DNA of 64,000 nt, from NCBI RefSeq assembly GCF_030398385.1, contig NZ_JAOAOQ010000021.1, forward strand, positions 28,985 to 92,984, written 5' to 3'. The notes beneath the pieces are model-generated. The model was not told the DNA's origin. It made no database searches and was given only the letters and a program-made list of their open reading frames with translations. Source of the DNA: Aquibium sp. ELW1220. GTDB taxonomy: Bacteria; Pseudomonadota; Alphaproteobacteria; Rhizobiales; Rhizobiaceae. Shown piece after piece: positions 15,237 through 25,226 of the stretch (the first letter of the stretch is position 1; each line of letters begins with the position of its first letter). The translations under genes were made by a program, and so were the position numbers.

Positions 15237-15539
15237 TCAAGGCTTTCGAAGGTGGGACGCAATTTCCATCCGCTGATGCAAGATGCGGATCACTTGGATG
15301 ACGCCGTAGGCGGTTACTGTGTAGAAGATGAAATGCGAGCCCACCGACTGCATCAGATATCCGACCTTGAACCGCTCCGCAGGCTTTCCCGTCTTCCTGC
15401 CGGTCGCGAGTGCCACACAGGTGTCGCGTATCATCGCGGTGTATCGCTCGGCCTGCTCTGCCGACCAAGTCTGTTCCGTGTAGTCCCAGATGCCGTCGAG
15501 GTCCGCCTGAGCCGCCCTGCTCAGAGCGTACCCGTTCAT
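15237..15539 (-). CDS. parE: ParE/RelE-superfamily toxin
   Basis: 100 aa. The N-terminus YALSRAAQADLDGIWDYTEQTW matches the ParE pattern (AxxDLxxIWxYT). The C-terminal half (VGYLMQSVGSHFIFYTV...IQVIRILHQRMEIASHL) gives the conserved beta strands and the RILHxxMD-type ending. ParE toxins poison DNA gyrase. The start overlaps the upstream antitoxin stop by 4 nt (15536-15539), as is usual for ParDE. Confidence 0.92.
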   Translation of the reverse strand: MNGYALSRAAQADLDGIWDYTEQTWSAEQAERYTAMIRDTCVALATGRKTGKPAERFKVGYLMQSVGSHFIFYTVTAYGVIQVIRILHQRMEIASHLRKP

Positions 15540-15781
15540 GCTGAGCGTCCGGCCTTCTTCCGGGCGATGAATTCGTCGAAATCGAAGGGCTCCGGCGGCC
15601 CGCTGTTCTCGCCTTCGATCAAAGCGGCACGGACGTATGCGACGTAGTCCTGCTCGGCCTTCAACAGCCTCAATCCAGCCGCCACGACGTCACTGGCCGA
15701 CGCGAAGTTTCCTCCATCAACCTGCCGTTCGATGAACTCGGCGGAATGATCGTCCAGCGACAGCGTCGTATGCTTGTTCAT
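15536..15781 (-). CDS. parD: ParD-family antitoxin
   Basis: 81 aa from the ATG at 15781; an upstream in-frame ATG at 15817 would add 12 residues not typical of the family. MNKHTTLSLDDHSAEFIERQ is the ribbon-helix-helix strand/helix start. FASASDVVAAGLRLLKAEQD is the second helix. The acidic end (GPPEPFDFDEFIARKKAGR) binds the toxin. The antitoxin probably represses the pair. Confidence 0.92.
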   Translation of the reverse strand: MNKHTTLSLDDHSAEFIERQVDGGNFASASDVVAAGLRLLKAEQDYVAYVRAALIEGENSGPPEPFDFDEFIARKKAGRSA

Positions 15782-15829
15782 GCTGGGCAATCTACCAAAA
15801 TTCGGCATCGCTGCCAAATACGGCGTTCA

Positions 15830-17494
15830 TCAGTTCCCCGCCGCTTCCATCCGACGGCCCGCGATCGCCTTCTCCAGCCAGCCGACCTCCATCTCCGGCA
15901 CCGAGGAGAGCAGGAGGTCGGTGTAGTCGTCGAAGGGAGGGGTCAGCACCTGGCTCTTCGGGCCGTAGCGGACCACTGCGCCGCGATACATGACGGCGAT
16001 CGAATCGGCGATGGCGCGGACGGTGGCGATGTCATGGGTGATGAAGAGATAGGCGACGTTCTCGACCGCCTGGAGGTTCAGGAGCAGTTTCAGGATGCCG
16101 TTCGCCACCAGCGGATCGAGCGCGGAGGTGACCTCGTCGCAGATGATCAGCTTCGGCTTGGCGGCGAGCGCACGCGCGATGCAGACGCGCTGCTTCTGGC
16201 CGCCGGACAGTTCGGCCGGATAGCGGTCGAGGAAGCCCTTGCCCATCTCGATCTCTTCGAGGAGTTCGGCGACGCGGCGGTCGCGCTCGGCGCCGCGCAT
16301 GCCGAAATAGAACTCGAGCGGTCGGCCGATGATGGTGCCCACCGTCTGGCGCGGGTTCATGGCGACGTCGGCCATCTGGTAGATCATCTGCAGTTCGCGC
16401 AGGTCGTCCTTCGACCGGTTGGCGAGCTTCGCCGGCAAGGTGCGGCCGTCGAAGGTGATGGAGCCCTCGCGCGGCGGCAGCAGGCCGGTGATGGCGCGCG
16501 CCAGCGTGGACTTGCCGGAGCCGGATTCGCCCACCACGGCGAGCGTCTGCCCGGGGTGGATGTCGACAGAGACGTTCTTCAGGACGTCCACCATACCGCC
16601 GCCATAGGCGGCGGTGACGTTTGCGACCGAAAGGAGCGGCTCTTTGCCCGGCATCTTCTCCTGGTGCTCGATGCGGTGCACCGAGACGAGCTGGTTTGTA
16701 TATTCCTGTCTCGGCTCGCGGATGATCTGCTGCGTCCCGCCCCATTCGACGAGCTTGCCGTGGCGCAGCACCATGATCTCGTCCGAGACCTGGGCGACGA
16801 CCGCGAGGTCGTGGGTGATGTAGAGCGCGGCGACGCCGGTGTCGCGGATGGCGTCCTTGATCGCGGCGAGCACGTCGATCTGGGTGGTCACGTCGAGCGC
16901 CGTCGTCGGCTCGTCGAAGACGATCAGGTCCGGCTCCGAGCACAGCGCCATCGCCGTCATGACGCGCTGCAGCTGGCCGCCCGAGACCTGGTGCGGATAG
17001 CGGCGGCCGATCACCTCGGGATTGGGAAGGGAGAGCTTCCTGAACAGCGCCACCGCCCGTCTTTCGGCTTCGGCGCGGTTCGCCACGCCGTGCAGCATCG
17101 CGGCCTCAACCACCTGGTCCATCAGCTTGTGCGCGGGGTTGAAGGCCGCTGCCGCCGACTGCGCGACGTAGCAGACCTCCTTGCCGCGCAGCTTTCGCAG
17201 GCCGCCGATGCCGCCTTTCAGGATGTCGCGGCCGTTGATGAGAACTTCGCCGCCGGTGATGCGCACGCCGCCGCGGCCGTAGCCCATGGCCGACAGGCCG
17301 ATGGTGGATTTGCCGGCGCCCGATTCGCCGATCAGGCCGAGCACCTTGCCGCGCTCGAGCGTCAGCGAGACGCCGTCGACGATGACGATGTCGCGCGGAG
17401 CCTCGCCGGGCGGATAGACCGTCGCTTCGATCTTGAGGTCACGGATCTCGAGCAGCTTGCCGGAGGGCTTTGCCGAAGCGGACGCCTTAGCCAT
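15830..17494 (-). CDS. Dipeptide/oligopeptide ABC transporter ATPase, two fused nucleotide-binding domains
   Basis: 554 aa, twice the usual size. The first domain has Walker A GESGAGKST (about residue 60), signature VSGGQLQR and Walker B LIVFDEPT. The second has GESGSGKST (about 330), signature LSGGQKQR and LIICDEVT. This is a DppD-DppF-like tandem serving one permease pair. Both sites are complete. It is the last gene of the cluster, and its start overlaps the end of the DppC-like permease gene by 8 nt. Confidence 0.93.
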   Translation of the reverse strand: MAKASASAKPSGKLLEIRDLKIEATVYPPGEAPRDIVIVDGVSLTLERGKVLGLIGESGAGKSTIGLSAMGYGRGGVRITGGEVLINGRDILKGGIGGLRKLRGKEVCYVAQSAAAAFNPAHKLMDQVVEAAMLHGVANRAEAERRAVALFRKLSLPNPEVIGRRYPHQVSGGQLQRVMTAMALCSEPDLIVFDEPTTALDVTTQIDVLAAIKDAIRDTGVAALYITHDLAVVAQVSDEIMVLRHGKLVEWGGTQQIIREPRQEYTNQLVSVHRIEHQEKMPGKEPLLSVANVTAAYGGGMVDVLKNVSVDIHPGQTLAVVGESGSGKSTLARAITGLLPPREGSITFDGRTLPAKLANRSKDDLRELQMIYQMADVAMNPRQTVGTIIGRPLEFYFGMRGAERDRRVAELLEEIEMGKGFLDRYPAELSGGQKQRVCIARALAAKPKLIICDEVTSALDPLVANGILKLLLNLQAVENVAYLFITHDIATVRAIADSIAVMYRGAVVRYGPKSQVLTPPFDDYTDLLLSSVPEMEVGWLEKAIAGRRMEAAGN

Positions 17495-18317
17495 TGCCGC
17501 GGCCTCCCTTCAGGCTGGTGGTGCGGTTGAGGATCCAGTCGGCGACGAGGTTGACGGAGATGGCGAGCACGGCGATCGCGGCGGCCGGAATCAGCGCCGC
17601 CGGAATGCCGAAGACGATGCCTTCCTTGTTCTCGCGCACCATACCGCCCCAGTCGGCCTCCGGCGGCTGGACGCCAAGACCGAGGAAGGAGAGCGCCGAC
17701 AGAAACAGCACGGCGAAGATGAAGCGCAGGCCGAGTTCGGAGACGAGCGGCGACAGCGCATTGGGCAGGATCTCGCGGAAGATGATCCAGCCCCGGCCTT
17801 CGCCGCGCAGCTTGGCGGCCTCGACGAAGTCCATGACGTTGATGTCGACCGCGACGGCACGCGACAGGCGGTAGACGCGCGTCGAATCGAGGATCCCCAT
17901 CACCAGGATGAGGGTCAGCACTGTGGACGGCAGCACCGACAGGACAACGAGGCCGAAGATCAAGGTCGGGATCGACATCAGGAGATCGACGAAGCGCGAC
18001 AGGATCATGTCGAACCAGCCGCCGATGACTGCGGCGGTGAAGCCGAGGATGGCGCCGAGCGAGAAGGACAACGCAGTGGCAAGACCGGCGATGAGCATGG
18101 TGGTCTGGGCGCCGAAGAGCATGCGCGACAGCAGGTCGCGGCCGAGATTGTCGGTGCCGAGCCAGTGCTCCGCACTCATCGGTTCCCAGACGTCGCCGAC
18201 GATCTCGCTCAGGCCGTATGGCGCGATGAGCTGGGCGAAGACTGCGGAAAAGACGAGAATGATCGTCAGGAACAGGCCGATGGCCGCCCCTGGCGGGATG
18301 GTCTTCAGGTCAGGCAT
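17487..18317 (-). CDS. ABC transporter permease, DppC-like
   Basis: 276 aa inner-membrane protein with an N-terminal hydrophobic segment (GLFLTIILVFSAVFAQLI), HWLGTDNLGRDLLSRMLFG typical of the OppC/DppC N-terminal loop, and the EAA coupling loop EAAKLRGEGRGWIIFREILPN facing the ATPase. A Gly-Arg-rich end precedes the ATPase gene. It is 10 nt downstream of the DppB-like gene. Forms the channel for the substrate delivered by the 19301-20887 binding protein. Confidence 0.93.
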   Translation of the reverse strand: MPDLKTIPPGAAIGLFLTIILVFSAVFAQLIAPYGLSEIVGDVWEPMSAEHWLGTDNLGRDLLSRMLFGAQTTMLIAGLATALSFSLGAILGFTAAVIGGWFDMILSRFVDLLMSIPTLIFGLVVLSVLPSTVLTLILVMGILDSTRVYRLSRAVAVDINVMDFVEAAKLRGEGRGWIIFREILPNALSPLVSELGLRFIFAVLFLSALSFLGLGVQPPEADWGGMVRENKEGIVFGIPAALIPAAAIAVLAISVNLVADWILNRTTSLKGGRGNG

Positions 18318-18327
18318 CGATGTCCCC

Positions 18328-19284
18328 TCACTTCGGATGCCTCAGGCGCGGATTGGCTAGGATGGCGGCGATGTCGGCGATGATGTTGAGGCCGATGTAG
18401 ACGGCCGCGAAGATGAGGCCGACCGCCTGCACGACGGGTACGTCGCGTTTGGAGACGTGGTCGACGAGATATTGGCCCATGCCGGGATAGACGAAGATCA
18501 CCTCCACCACGACCACCCCGACGATGAGGAAAGCGAGGTTGAGCATGATGACGTTGACGATGGGCGCGATGGCGTTCGGGAAGGCGTGCTTGCGGATGAT
18601 GTCGAAGCTCGACAGGCCCTTCAGCTCGGCGGTCTCGATATAGGCCGACTGCATGACGTTGAGGATCGCCGCCCGCGTCATGCGCATCATGTGTGCGAGC
18701 ACGACGAGCACCAGAACGGTGGCGGGGAGCACGATGGCGTTCAGCTTGTCGGCCAGCGGCATGCCGCCATAGACGGTCGAGATCGACGGAAACCACTGCA
18801 TCTTCACGGCCACGAAGAAGATCAGCAGGTAGCCGATGAAGAACTCCGGCAGCGAGGTCGAGGCCAGGGCGAAGCCCGAGATGGCCTTGTCGATCGGGCC
18901 GTTGCGGTAGCGCACCGCCAGCAGGCCGAGCATGACCGCCAGCGGGACCGAGACGATGGCGGCCCAGAAGGCGAGGAACAGGGTGTTCCACAGGCGCGGC
19001 ATCAGTGTCGACGCGATGGGCTGGCGCGTGGTGAGCGCGGTGCCGAGATCGCCGGTGAGCACGCCGCCGAGCCAGGAGAAATAGCGCACGATCGCGGGAT
19101 CGTTGAGGCCGAGTTCCTTGCGCAGGTTGGCCAGCGCCTCGGGCGTGGCGGATTGTCCGAGGATGGACTGCGCGACGTCGCCGGGGAGAATCTGCGTGCC
19201 GGCGAAGATGAGCACCGACACGGCGAAGAGGAGGAGAACGCCCAGCGCAATGCGCTGGGCGATCAGGGTCAGGATGGGCGACAC
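18328..19284 (-). CDS. ABC transporter permease, DppB-like
   Basis: 318 aa with an N-terminal anchor (RIALGVLLLFAVSVLIFAGT), ILPGDVAQSILG as in DppB/OppB, about six hydrophobic segments, and the EAA-like loop AELKGLSSFDIIRKHAFPNA. It partners the DppC-like protein. It is 16 nt downstream of the binding-protein gene on the minus strand. Confidence 0.93.
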   Translation of the reverse strand: MSPILTLIAQRIALGVLLLFAVSVLIFAGTQILPGDVAQSILGQSATPEALANLRKELGLNDPAIVRYFSWLGGVLTGDLGTALTTRQPIASTLMPRLWNTLFLAFWAAIVSVPLAVMLGLLAVRYRNGPIDKAISGFALASTSLPEFFIGYLLIFFVAVKMQWFPSISTVYGGMPLADKLNAIVLPATVLVLVVLAHMMRMTRAAILNVMQSAYIETAELKGLSSFDIIRKHAFPNAIAPIVNVIMLNLAFLIVGVVVVEVIFVYPGMGQYLVDHVSKRDVPVVQAVGLIFAAVYIGLNIIADIAAILANPRLRHPK

Positions 19285-19300
19285 GGCTCTGTCGACCGTA

Positions 19301-20887
19301 TCACGCCTTCACCCAGCAACGGGCGAGCGCGTAGCCGTCCATCAGCTCGTGGTTCACGCCGGCGCCATAGCCGCCGACCTTGTCGTTGATGGCGTCGATG
19401 TACTGGTTGAACATCGGCAGGATCAGGCCGCCTTCGTCGCGGACGATGATGCCCATCTCGCGGTAGAGGTTCTTGCGCTTGTCCTGGTCGAGTTCGGCAC
19501 GCGCCTCGATGAGGAGCTTGTCGAACTTCTCGTTGAAGAAGCGCGTGTCGTTCCAGTCGGCGCTCGACAGGTATGCGGTCGAGTACATCTGGTCCTGGGT
19601 CGGACGGCCGCCCCAGTAGGAGGTGGAGAAGGGCTGCTTGTTCCAGACTTCCGACCAGTAGCCGTCGCCGGGCTCGCGCTTCACCTCGATGGTGATGCCG
19701 GCCTTGGCGCAGGTCTGCTGATAGAGCTGGGCAGCGTCGACGGCGCCCGGGAAGGCCACTTCCGAGGTGCGCAGCAGGACCGGGCCGTCATGGCCGGACT
19801 TCTTGTAGTGGAAGGCGGCCTTGTCCGGGTCGTAGGTGCGCTGCTCGATGTCGTCGGCAAACAGCGGGTAGGACGAGTTGATCGGGAAGTCGTTGCCGAC
19901 CGAGCCGTAGCCACGCAGGATCTTGTCGACCATCTCCTCGCGGTCCATGGCGAGCTTGAGGGCCATGCGCAGGTCGGCGTTGTCGAAGGGACCGGTGTTG
20001 CAATGCATGATGAAGACGTAGTGGCCGGGCCCGGAGACCGTCTTGATCTCGATGCCGGGCACGCGCTTGATCAGGTCGACGATCTTGGGCTCGACGCGGT
20101 TGATCATGTGGACCTGTCCGCCCTGCAGGGCGGAGGTGCGCGCCGTCGGGTCGTTGACGACGATGATCTCGACCTGGTCGGCAAAGCCTTCCTTGTCCGG
20201 CTGCCAGTAGTTGGCGAAGCGCTCGCCGACGTAGCGGACGCCCGGCTCGTTGACGGCCACCTTGTAGGAACCGGCCGAGATGCCGGCGTCAGGGGCGTCC
20301 TTGCCGCCGTTCGGCTGGATGATCAGATGGTAGTCGGCCATCAGGTAGGGCAGGTCGGCGTTCGGCTCCTTGAGCGTGATGACCACGTCGCGGCCGTCGG
20401 CCTTCATGGATTCGATGCCGCGCATGATGCCGAGCGCGCCGGACTTGGACTCTTCGTTGGAGTGGCGCTCGAGCGTGGCGACCACGTCCTCGGCGGTGAC
20501 GGTCTTGCCGTTGTGGAACTCGACGTCCTGGCGGATCTTGAAGGTCCACACCTTGGCGTCGTCGGACGCGCCGAACTCTTCTGCGAGGCGGTTCTCGAGG
20601 CCGCCGGGCGCCAGCGCGACGAGATATTCGCCCCAGCACTTGGCGAAGTTGAAGGGAACCTGGCTCAGGAAGGTCGCCGGGTCGAGGCTGTTGGTCGCCT
20701 CGCCGCCCTGCAGGCCGGCCTTGAGGATGCCACCGCGGACGGGCGTCTGCGCAAGCGCCGCGCTCGACAGGAGCATGTTGGCGAAGGGCGCGGTTATACC
20801 GAGCGCCGCGGCCCGACCCAAAAAGTCACGACGGCTCAGGCGGCCCATCGCCACGTGACGGCTCAGGAATTCGAGTTCATTCGACAT
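19301..20887 (-). CDS. Peptide/opine-type ABC transporter periplasmic binding protein (Tat-exported)
   Basis: 528 aa. The start at 20887 is preceded by GAGGAG; a longer frame upstream is not credible. The twin-arginine signal is RRDFLGRAAALG (residues about 19-30) ending near SSAALAQ. The SBP_bac_5 signature region (VEFHNGKTVTAEDVVATLER) is clear. The family binds di- or oligopeptides, opines or other cationic ligands; the ligand is unknown. With the CocE-type hydrolase upstream on the same strand, a peptide or amide substrate is plausible. Confidence 0.92.
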   Translation of the reverse strand: MSNELEFLSRHVAMGRLSRRDFLGRAAALGITAPFANMLLSSAALAQTPVRGGILKAGLQGGEATNSLDPATFLSQVPFNFAKCWGEYLVALAPGGLENRLAEEFGASDDAKVWTFKIRQDVEFHNGKTVTAEDVVATLERHSNEESKSGALGIMRGIESMKADGRDVVITLKEPNADLPYLMADYHLIIQPNGGKDAPDAGISAGSYKVAVNEPGVRYVGERFANYWQPDKEGFADQVEIIVVNDPTARTSALQGGQVHMINRVEPKIVDLIKRVPGIEIKTVSGPGHYVFIMHCNTGPFDNADLRMALKLAMDREEMVDKILRGYGSVGNDFPINSSYPLFADDIEQRTYDPDKAAFHYKKSGHDGPVLLRTSEVAFPGAVDAAQLYQQTCAKAGITIEVKREPGDGYWSEVWNKQPFSTSYWGGRPTQDQMYSTAYLSSADWNDTRFFNEKFDKLLIEARAELDQDKRKNLYREMGIIVRDEGGLILPMFNQYIDAINDKVGGYGAGVNHELMDGYALARCWVKA

Positions 20888-21041
20888 TGATTGCTCCTCG
20901 CTGTGAAACTGTTGCCCCTGGCCCATTCTATTGGGCTCTGTGTGACAAGGATATTGCCGCCAAGAAGACCTCAGCGGCAAGACCGAAAGCGACATTCCGT
21001 GACGTAATCGACGTGTCGCGTTTGGGCGGGCGGTGGCGTGA

Positions 21042-23054
21042 TCAGATCAGATCGCGTTTGATTTTATTGCTGAATTGTCGGGAGAACACAACCCTTGCAC
21101 CCTCGAATGCATCTATGCGGCCCTCCAGGTGGAAAAACTCCGCGTCGGATCGCATGCTGGTGAAAGTCTCGGTGCGCAGCTGCCAGTCGCCGCGTCCAAG
21201 CGTTTCCGTCCAGTGCGTCGCACCGCTTGCGGACAGGGGATCGGCCGGATCGATCGTCCAGGTCTCGCGCGCCACGGTGCCGTTCTCCAACCCGTGGTCG
21301 AGGTCGCGGGCGTCGCCGAAATCGTCCTCGATGGACAGCGTCACGAGACCGGTGGCCGGATCGCGCGTGACCTCGCGCCGGTTCGAAGCCTTGCGGATGG
21401 TCTCGGTGGCCCAGGGCGTGGCGCCTTCCGGTTCCTCGAAGCGCCACTCGTCGCCGCCCATGCCCGATGTCCGCACCGGCAGGTCGAGCGCGGCCTCGTG
21501 CAGGGTCAGCGTCACGGGCTCGGGCGAGGGCCAGACGAGCGGCCAGTAGGTCGAGGAGACGGCGACGCGCAGCCGGTGCCCCGGCTTGACCGAATAGGCG
21601 ACGTCGTCGAGGCGGAGCGAGACGTCCATGACCTCGCCCGGCACGACGGCCTGCGGGAACTCGCGCGAGGCGCGGTGACAGAGATTCATCACGCCATAGG
21701 TGATGCGGGTCGAGGCGCCGTCCGGCTGGACGTCGCAGAGGCGGACCGCCACCATCGCCACCGGTCGGTCGGCGGAGACCTTCATGCGCAGCACGGGGCC
21801 GCCGACCACGTCGAGATCGGCGTCGAGGACCGGGCCGTCGAAGCAGACGGATTTCTCGTCGTCGACGCGCTGGTCGCCCGGCAGTTCGGGGCCGAGCCAG
21901 ATGGCGCAGTATTCGCCCCCCGCCATCCCGCAATCCTGGGGCGTCGACACGGCGACGCCGAGCGGCACCGCATCGCCGATGGCCAGCGTGCCGCCCGGGT
22001 AGAGCGTCAGCGTCTGCTTACCGATCGCCGGCGACGGCCAATTGCTCTCGGCGATCCAGCGACCCGGCCGTTCCTCGTACCAGTCGCGCGGCGGGACCGA
22101 GTCCATCAGATAGAGCCGCATGGCGGGGTCGTTCTCGACGCCGGTGTCGGCGCCCTTCAGCCAGCGGTCCCACCAGCGCAGCGCCTCCTGCAGGAAGCCG
22201 ATCGCCGGCTTGGGCACGGCGAAATGCGGGTATTTGTGGATCCAGGGACCGACGATGCCTTTGGCGGGCGCGTTGGTGATGCCGGTGACGAGGCGCGAGA
22301 CGGCGTTCTTGTAGGCGTCGCCCCACCCGCCGATGGCGAGCGTCGCCGCTTTGATCCGGGAAAAATCCTCGCAGACCGAGCCGCGCTTCCAGTAGGCGTC
22401 CCGGTGCTGGTGGGAGAGCCAGAGGGCCGGCAGGAAGGGCTCGTTCTCCAGCCGCTCCAGCCACATGTCGCGCCAGCGCTCGCCCACGATCGCCGGATCG
22501 GGCGAACGAGAGGAGTAAGCGAGCATGGTGGCGCCCCAGCCCTGGTTCTCGTTGAGCAGCAGCCCGCCCTTGTAGTGGATGTCGTCGGCATAGCGGTCGT
22601 CGGTCGAGCAGAGCGTGACGATGGCCTTCAGCGCGTCCGGCTGCATGGCGGCCACCTGCAGCGCATTGAAGCCGCCCCAGGAGATGCCCATCATGCCGAC
22701 GCGGCCGTTGCACCAGGGCTGCGCGGCCGCCCAGGCGATGACGTCGCAGGCGTCCTGCAGCTCCTGCTCGGAATACTCGTCCTCCATCAGCCCTTCGGAA
22801 TCGCCGTTGCCGCGCATGTCGACGCGCAGGCAGGCGTAGCCGTGGCCGGCAAAGTAAGGATGGGTGAGGTTGTCGCGCGCGGTGGTGCCGTCGCGCTTGC
22901 GGTAGGGCAGGTGCTCCAGGATCACCGGCACGGGATCCGCCTCCGCATCCTCGGGTATCCAGGCACGCACCGACAGGCGGCAGCCGTCGGGCATGACGAT
23001 GCCGAGATCGGGATGTTCGACGACCTTGCGGGGAAATTCGGTGACGATCTTCAT
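21042..23054 (-). CDS. CocE/NonD-family hydrolase (peptidase S15-like)
   Basis: 670 aa. The alpha/beta-hydrolase core has the nucleophile elbow GISWGGF (about residue 120), with LRVDMRGNGDSEG upstream and a helical cap. The C-terminal third is the jelly-roll XPP_PepC domain (DVSLRLDDVAYSVKPGHRLRVAVSSTYWP). Members cleave X-Pro peptides, cocaine-like esters, glutaryl-cephalosporins or amides. No signal peptide is seen, so it acts in the cytosol on something imported. It precedes the binding-protein gene of the ABC cluster by about 155 bp. Confidence 0.9.
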   Translation of the reverse strand: MKIVTEFPRKVVEHPDLGIVMPDGCRLSVRAWIPEDAEADPVPVILEHLPYRKRDGTTARDNLTHPYFAGHGYACLRVDMRGNGDSEGLMEDEYSEQELQDACDVIAWAAAQPWCNGRVGMMGISWGGFNALQVAAMQPDALKAIVTLCSTDDRYADDIHYKGGLLLNENQGWGATMLAYSSRSPDPAIVGERWRDMWLERLENEPFLPALWLSHQHRDAYWKRGSVCEDFSRIKAATLAIGGWGDAYKNAVSRLVTGITNAPAKGIVGPWIHKYPHFAVPKPAIGFLQEALRWWDRWLKGADTGVENDPAMRLYLMDSVPPRDWYEERPGRWIAESNWPSPAIGKQTLTLYPGGTLAIGDAVPLGVAVSTPQDCGMAGGEYCAIWLGPELPGDQRVDDEKSVCFDGPVLDADLDVVGGPVLRMKVSADRPVAMVAVRLCDVQPDGASTRITYGVMNLCHRASREFPQAVVPGEVMDVSLRLDDVAYSVKPGHRLRVAVSSTYWPLVWPSPEPVTLTLHEAALDLPVRTSGMGGDEWRFEEPEGATPWATETIRKASNRREVTRDPATGLVTLSIEDDFGDARDLDHGLENGTVARETWTIDPADPLSASGATHWTETLGRGDWQLRTETFTSMRSDAEFFHLEGRIDAFEGARVVFSRQFSNKIKRDLI

Positions 23055-23174
23055 GGGAGCCCTCTTCGCTGGCCGCAGTCAGCCACGGAGAGACCGTCCC
23101 GCGCAATGCGCCAACGCGACGGCGACGTTGGCGATTGCGGCGCGGGATGCGGGAAGGCGACCGTCGTCGCGCCT

Positions 23175-23764
<590 letters not shown>

Positions 23765-23768
<4 letters not shown>

Positions 23769-24277
23769 GCGCGGGTTCCTTCGGGAAGGGTGACGAGGAA
23801 GGGCTCCTCGAAGTGGTGTTCCTCGAGGTTGCTGCCGTCGCCGCCGCGGTCGACGACGAGGAAGTCCTGCGGCGCGCCGATCGGCGTCAGCACGGCGTGC
23901 CAGCGGCCGGCGGGATAGTTCACGCCCTGGCCGGGGCGGGTGACGAAGGCGTGCGGCGTGCCGGGGCTTCCATCGGGAGCATCTGGGCAGACGACCACGA
24001 GGAAGGGCGCAGGCGTCAGCGGCATGAAGGCCTGGCTGCCGAGCGGATGGCGCTCGACCAGCGTCAGTTCGAGCGGGAAGGCATAGGGCGTGCCCTTGAA
24101 GATGGAGACCAGCACACGGGCGTTCGGCCCGTTCGTCTCCACCTTCGCAAGGTCGTGGTAGCGCTCGCAGCGGCCGCCATTGATCGGATAGTGATGCGCG
24201 CCGTCGGTTTCGATGACGTCGCCGTAGGGGGCGAAGGCCTCGCGGGTGAGGGGGGTGGCGCGGATGGTGCGGGTCAT
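23765..24277 (-). CDS. allA: Ureidoglycolate lyase
   Basis: 170 aa cupin-like enzyme, normal length. It begins TIRATPLTREAFAPYGDVIE, as AllA proteins do, and has VSIFKGTPYAFPLELTLVERHPLGSQAF-type core strands and PGQGVNYPAGRWHAVLTPI, which carries conserved active-site residues. It splits ureidoglycolate to glyoxylate and urea, the last purine ring-carbon step. It follows the repeat-containing gap after the ureidoglycine aminohydrolase gene on the same strand. Confidence 0.92.
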
Positions 24278-24307
24278 GCGGCGCCTTCCCCTGCCCGGAC
24301 CGGCATA

Positions 24308-24371
24308 CCCCCACCCCTTACCCTGCCGGGGCGAGACGAGCGGCTCGCCCCGGCAGGGTAAGGGGTGGGGG
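24308..24371. repeat. Perfect 28-bp inverted repeat (intergenic palindrome, family 4)
   Basis: Arms 24308-24335 and 24344-24371 (core TTACCCTGCCGGGGCGAG) are exact inverses separated by 8 nt. It lies between the ureidoglycine aminohydrolase and allA genes on the minus strand. It could act as an intercistronic RNA stabiliser or attenuator. A related sequence occurs inside the 31151-31316 element. Confidence 0.9.
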
Positions 24372-24392
24372 GCACGCCCACAGACCTCGCGC

Positions 24393-25226
24393 TCATCGGA
24401 CGCCCAGCTTCGCGTGCCGGTTGACGTCCTTGTAGAGCAGGTAGCGGAAGTTCGACGGGCCGCCAGCGTAGCAGGCCTGGGGGCAGAAGGCGCGCAGCCA
24501 CATGTAGTCGCCGGCCTCGACCTCCACCCAGTCCTGGTTGAGCCGGTAGACGCCCTTGCCCTCGAGCACGTAGAGCCCGTGCTCCATCACATGCGTCTCC
24601 ATGAAGGGGATCACGGCGCCGGGCGCGATGGTGACGATGTTGACGTGCATGTCGTAGCGCAGGTCTTCGGGGTCGACGAAGCGGGTCGTGGCCCAGCGGC
24701 CTTCGGTGCCGGGCATCGCGTTGGGCGCGACGTCGGAGTCGCTGGCAAAGACCGGATCGGGCAGCGCCAGTCCCTCGACGGGCTCGTAGGCCTTGCGGAT
24801 CCAGTGGAAGCGGACGGGGGCAGTGCCGGCATTGCGCGCGGTCCAGCGGGAGGAGGGCGGCAGATAGGCATAGCCGCCGGAGGAGAGTACGCGCGGGATG
24901 CCGTCCAGCGTCACCGTCAGTTCGCCCTCGACCACGAAAAGCACGCCCTCCGCGCGCGGGTCGGGTTCGGGACGGTTGCTGCCGCCGCCAGGCGCCAACT
25001 CCATGATGTATTGCGAGAAGGTCTCGGCGAAGCCCGACAGCGGGCGCGACAGGATCCAGACCCGCGTCTTCTCCCAGAAGGGCAGGTAGCTGGTGACGAT
25101 GTCGCTCATCACGCCCTTGGGAATGACGGCATAGGCGGTGGTGAAGACGGCGCGGCCGGTCAGCAGTTGCGACTGTGGCGGCAGGCCGCCATGCGGGGCG
25201 TAGTAGGAACGGGCGGCTTCGGTCAT
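24393..25226 (-). CDS. allE: (S)-ureidoglycine aminohydrolase (bicupin)
   Basis: 277 aa with two cupin halves. The N-terminal half has YIMELAPGGGSNRPEPDPRA; the C-terminal half has FMETHVMEHGLYVLEGKGVY (metal ligands of the second cupin) and DYMWLRAFCPQACYAGG typical of AllE/UGHY. It begins with TEAARSYYAPHGGLPPQSQL, as this family does. It converts ureidoglycine to ureidoglycolate with release of ammonia, using Mn. The start overlaps the stop of the PuuE-UraD gene by 4 nt. Confidence 0.93.
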   Translation of the reverse strand: MTEAARSYYAPHGGLPPQSQLLTGRAVFTTAYAVIPKGVMSDIVTSYLPFWEKTRVWILSRPLSGFAETFSQYIMELAPGGGSNRPEPDPRAEGVLFVVEGELTVTLDGIPRVLSSGGYAYLPPSSRWTARNAGTAPVRFHWIRKAYEPVEGLALPDPVFASDSDVAPNAMPGTEGRWATTRFVDPEDLRYDMHVNIVTIAPGAVIPFMETHVMEHGLYVLEGKGVYRLNQDWVEVEAGDYMWLRAFCPQACYAGGPSNFRYLLYKDVNRHAKLGVR

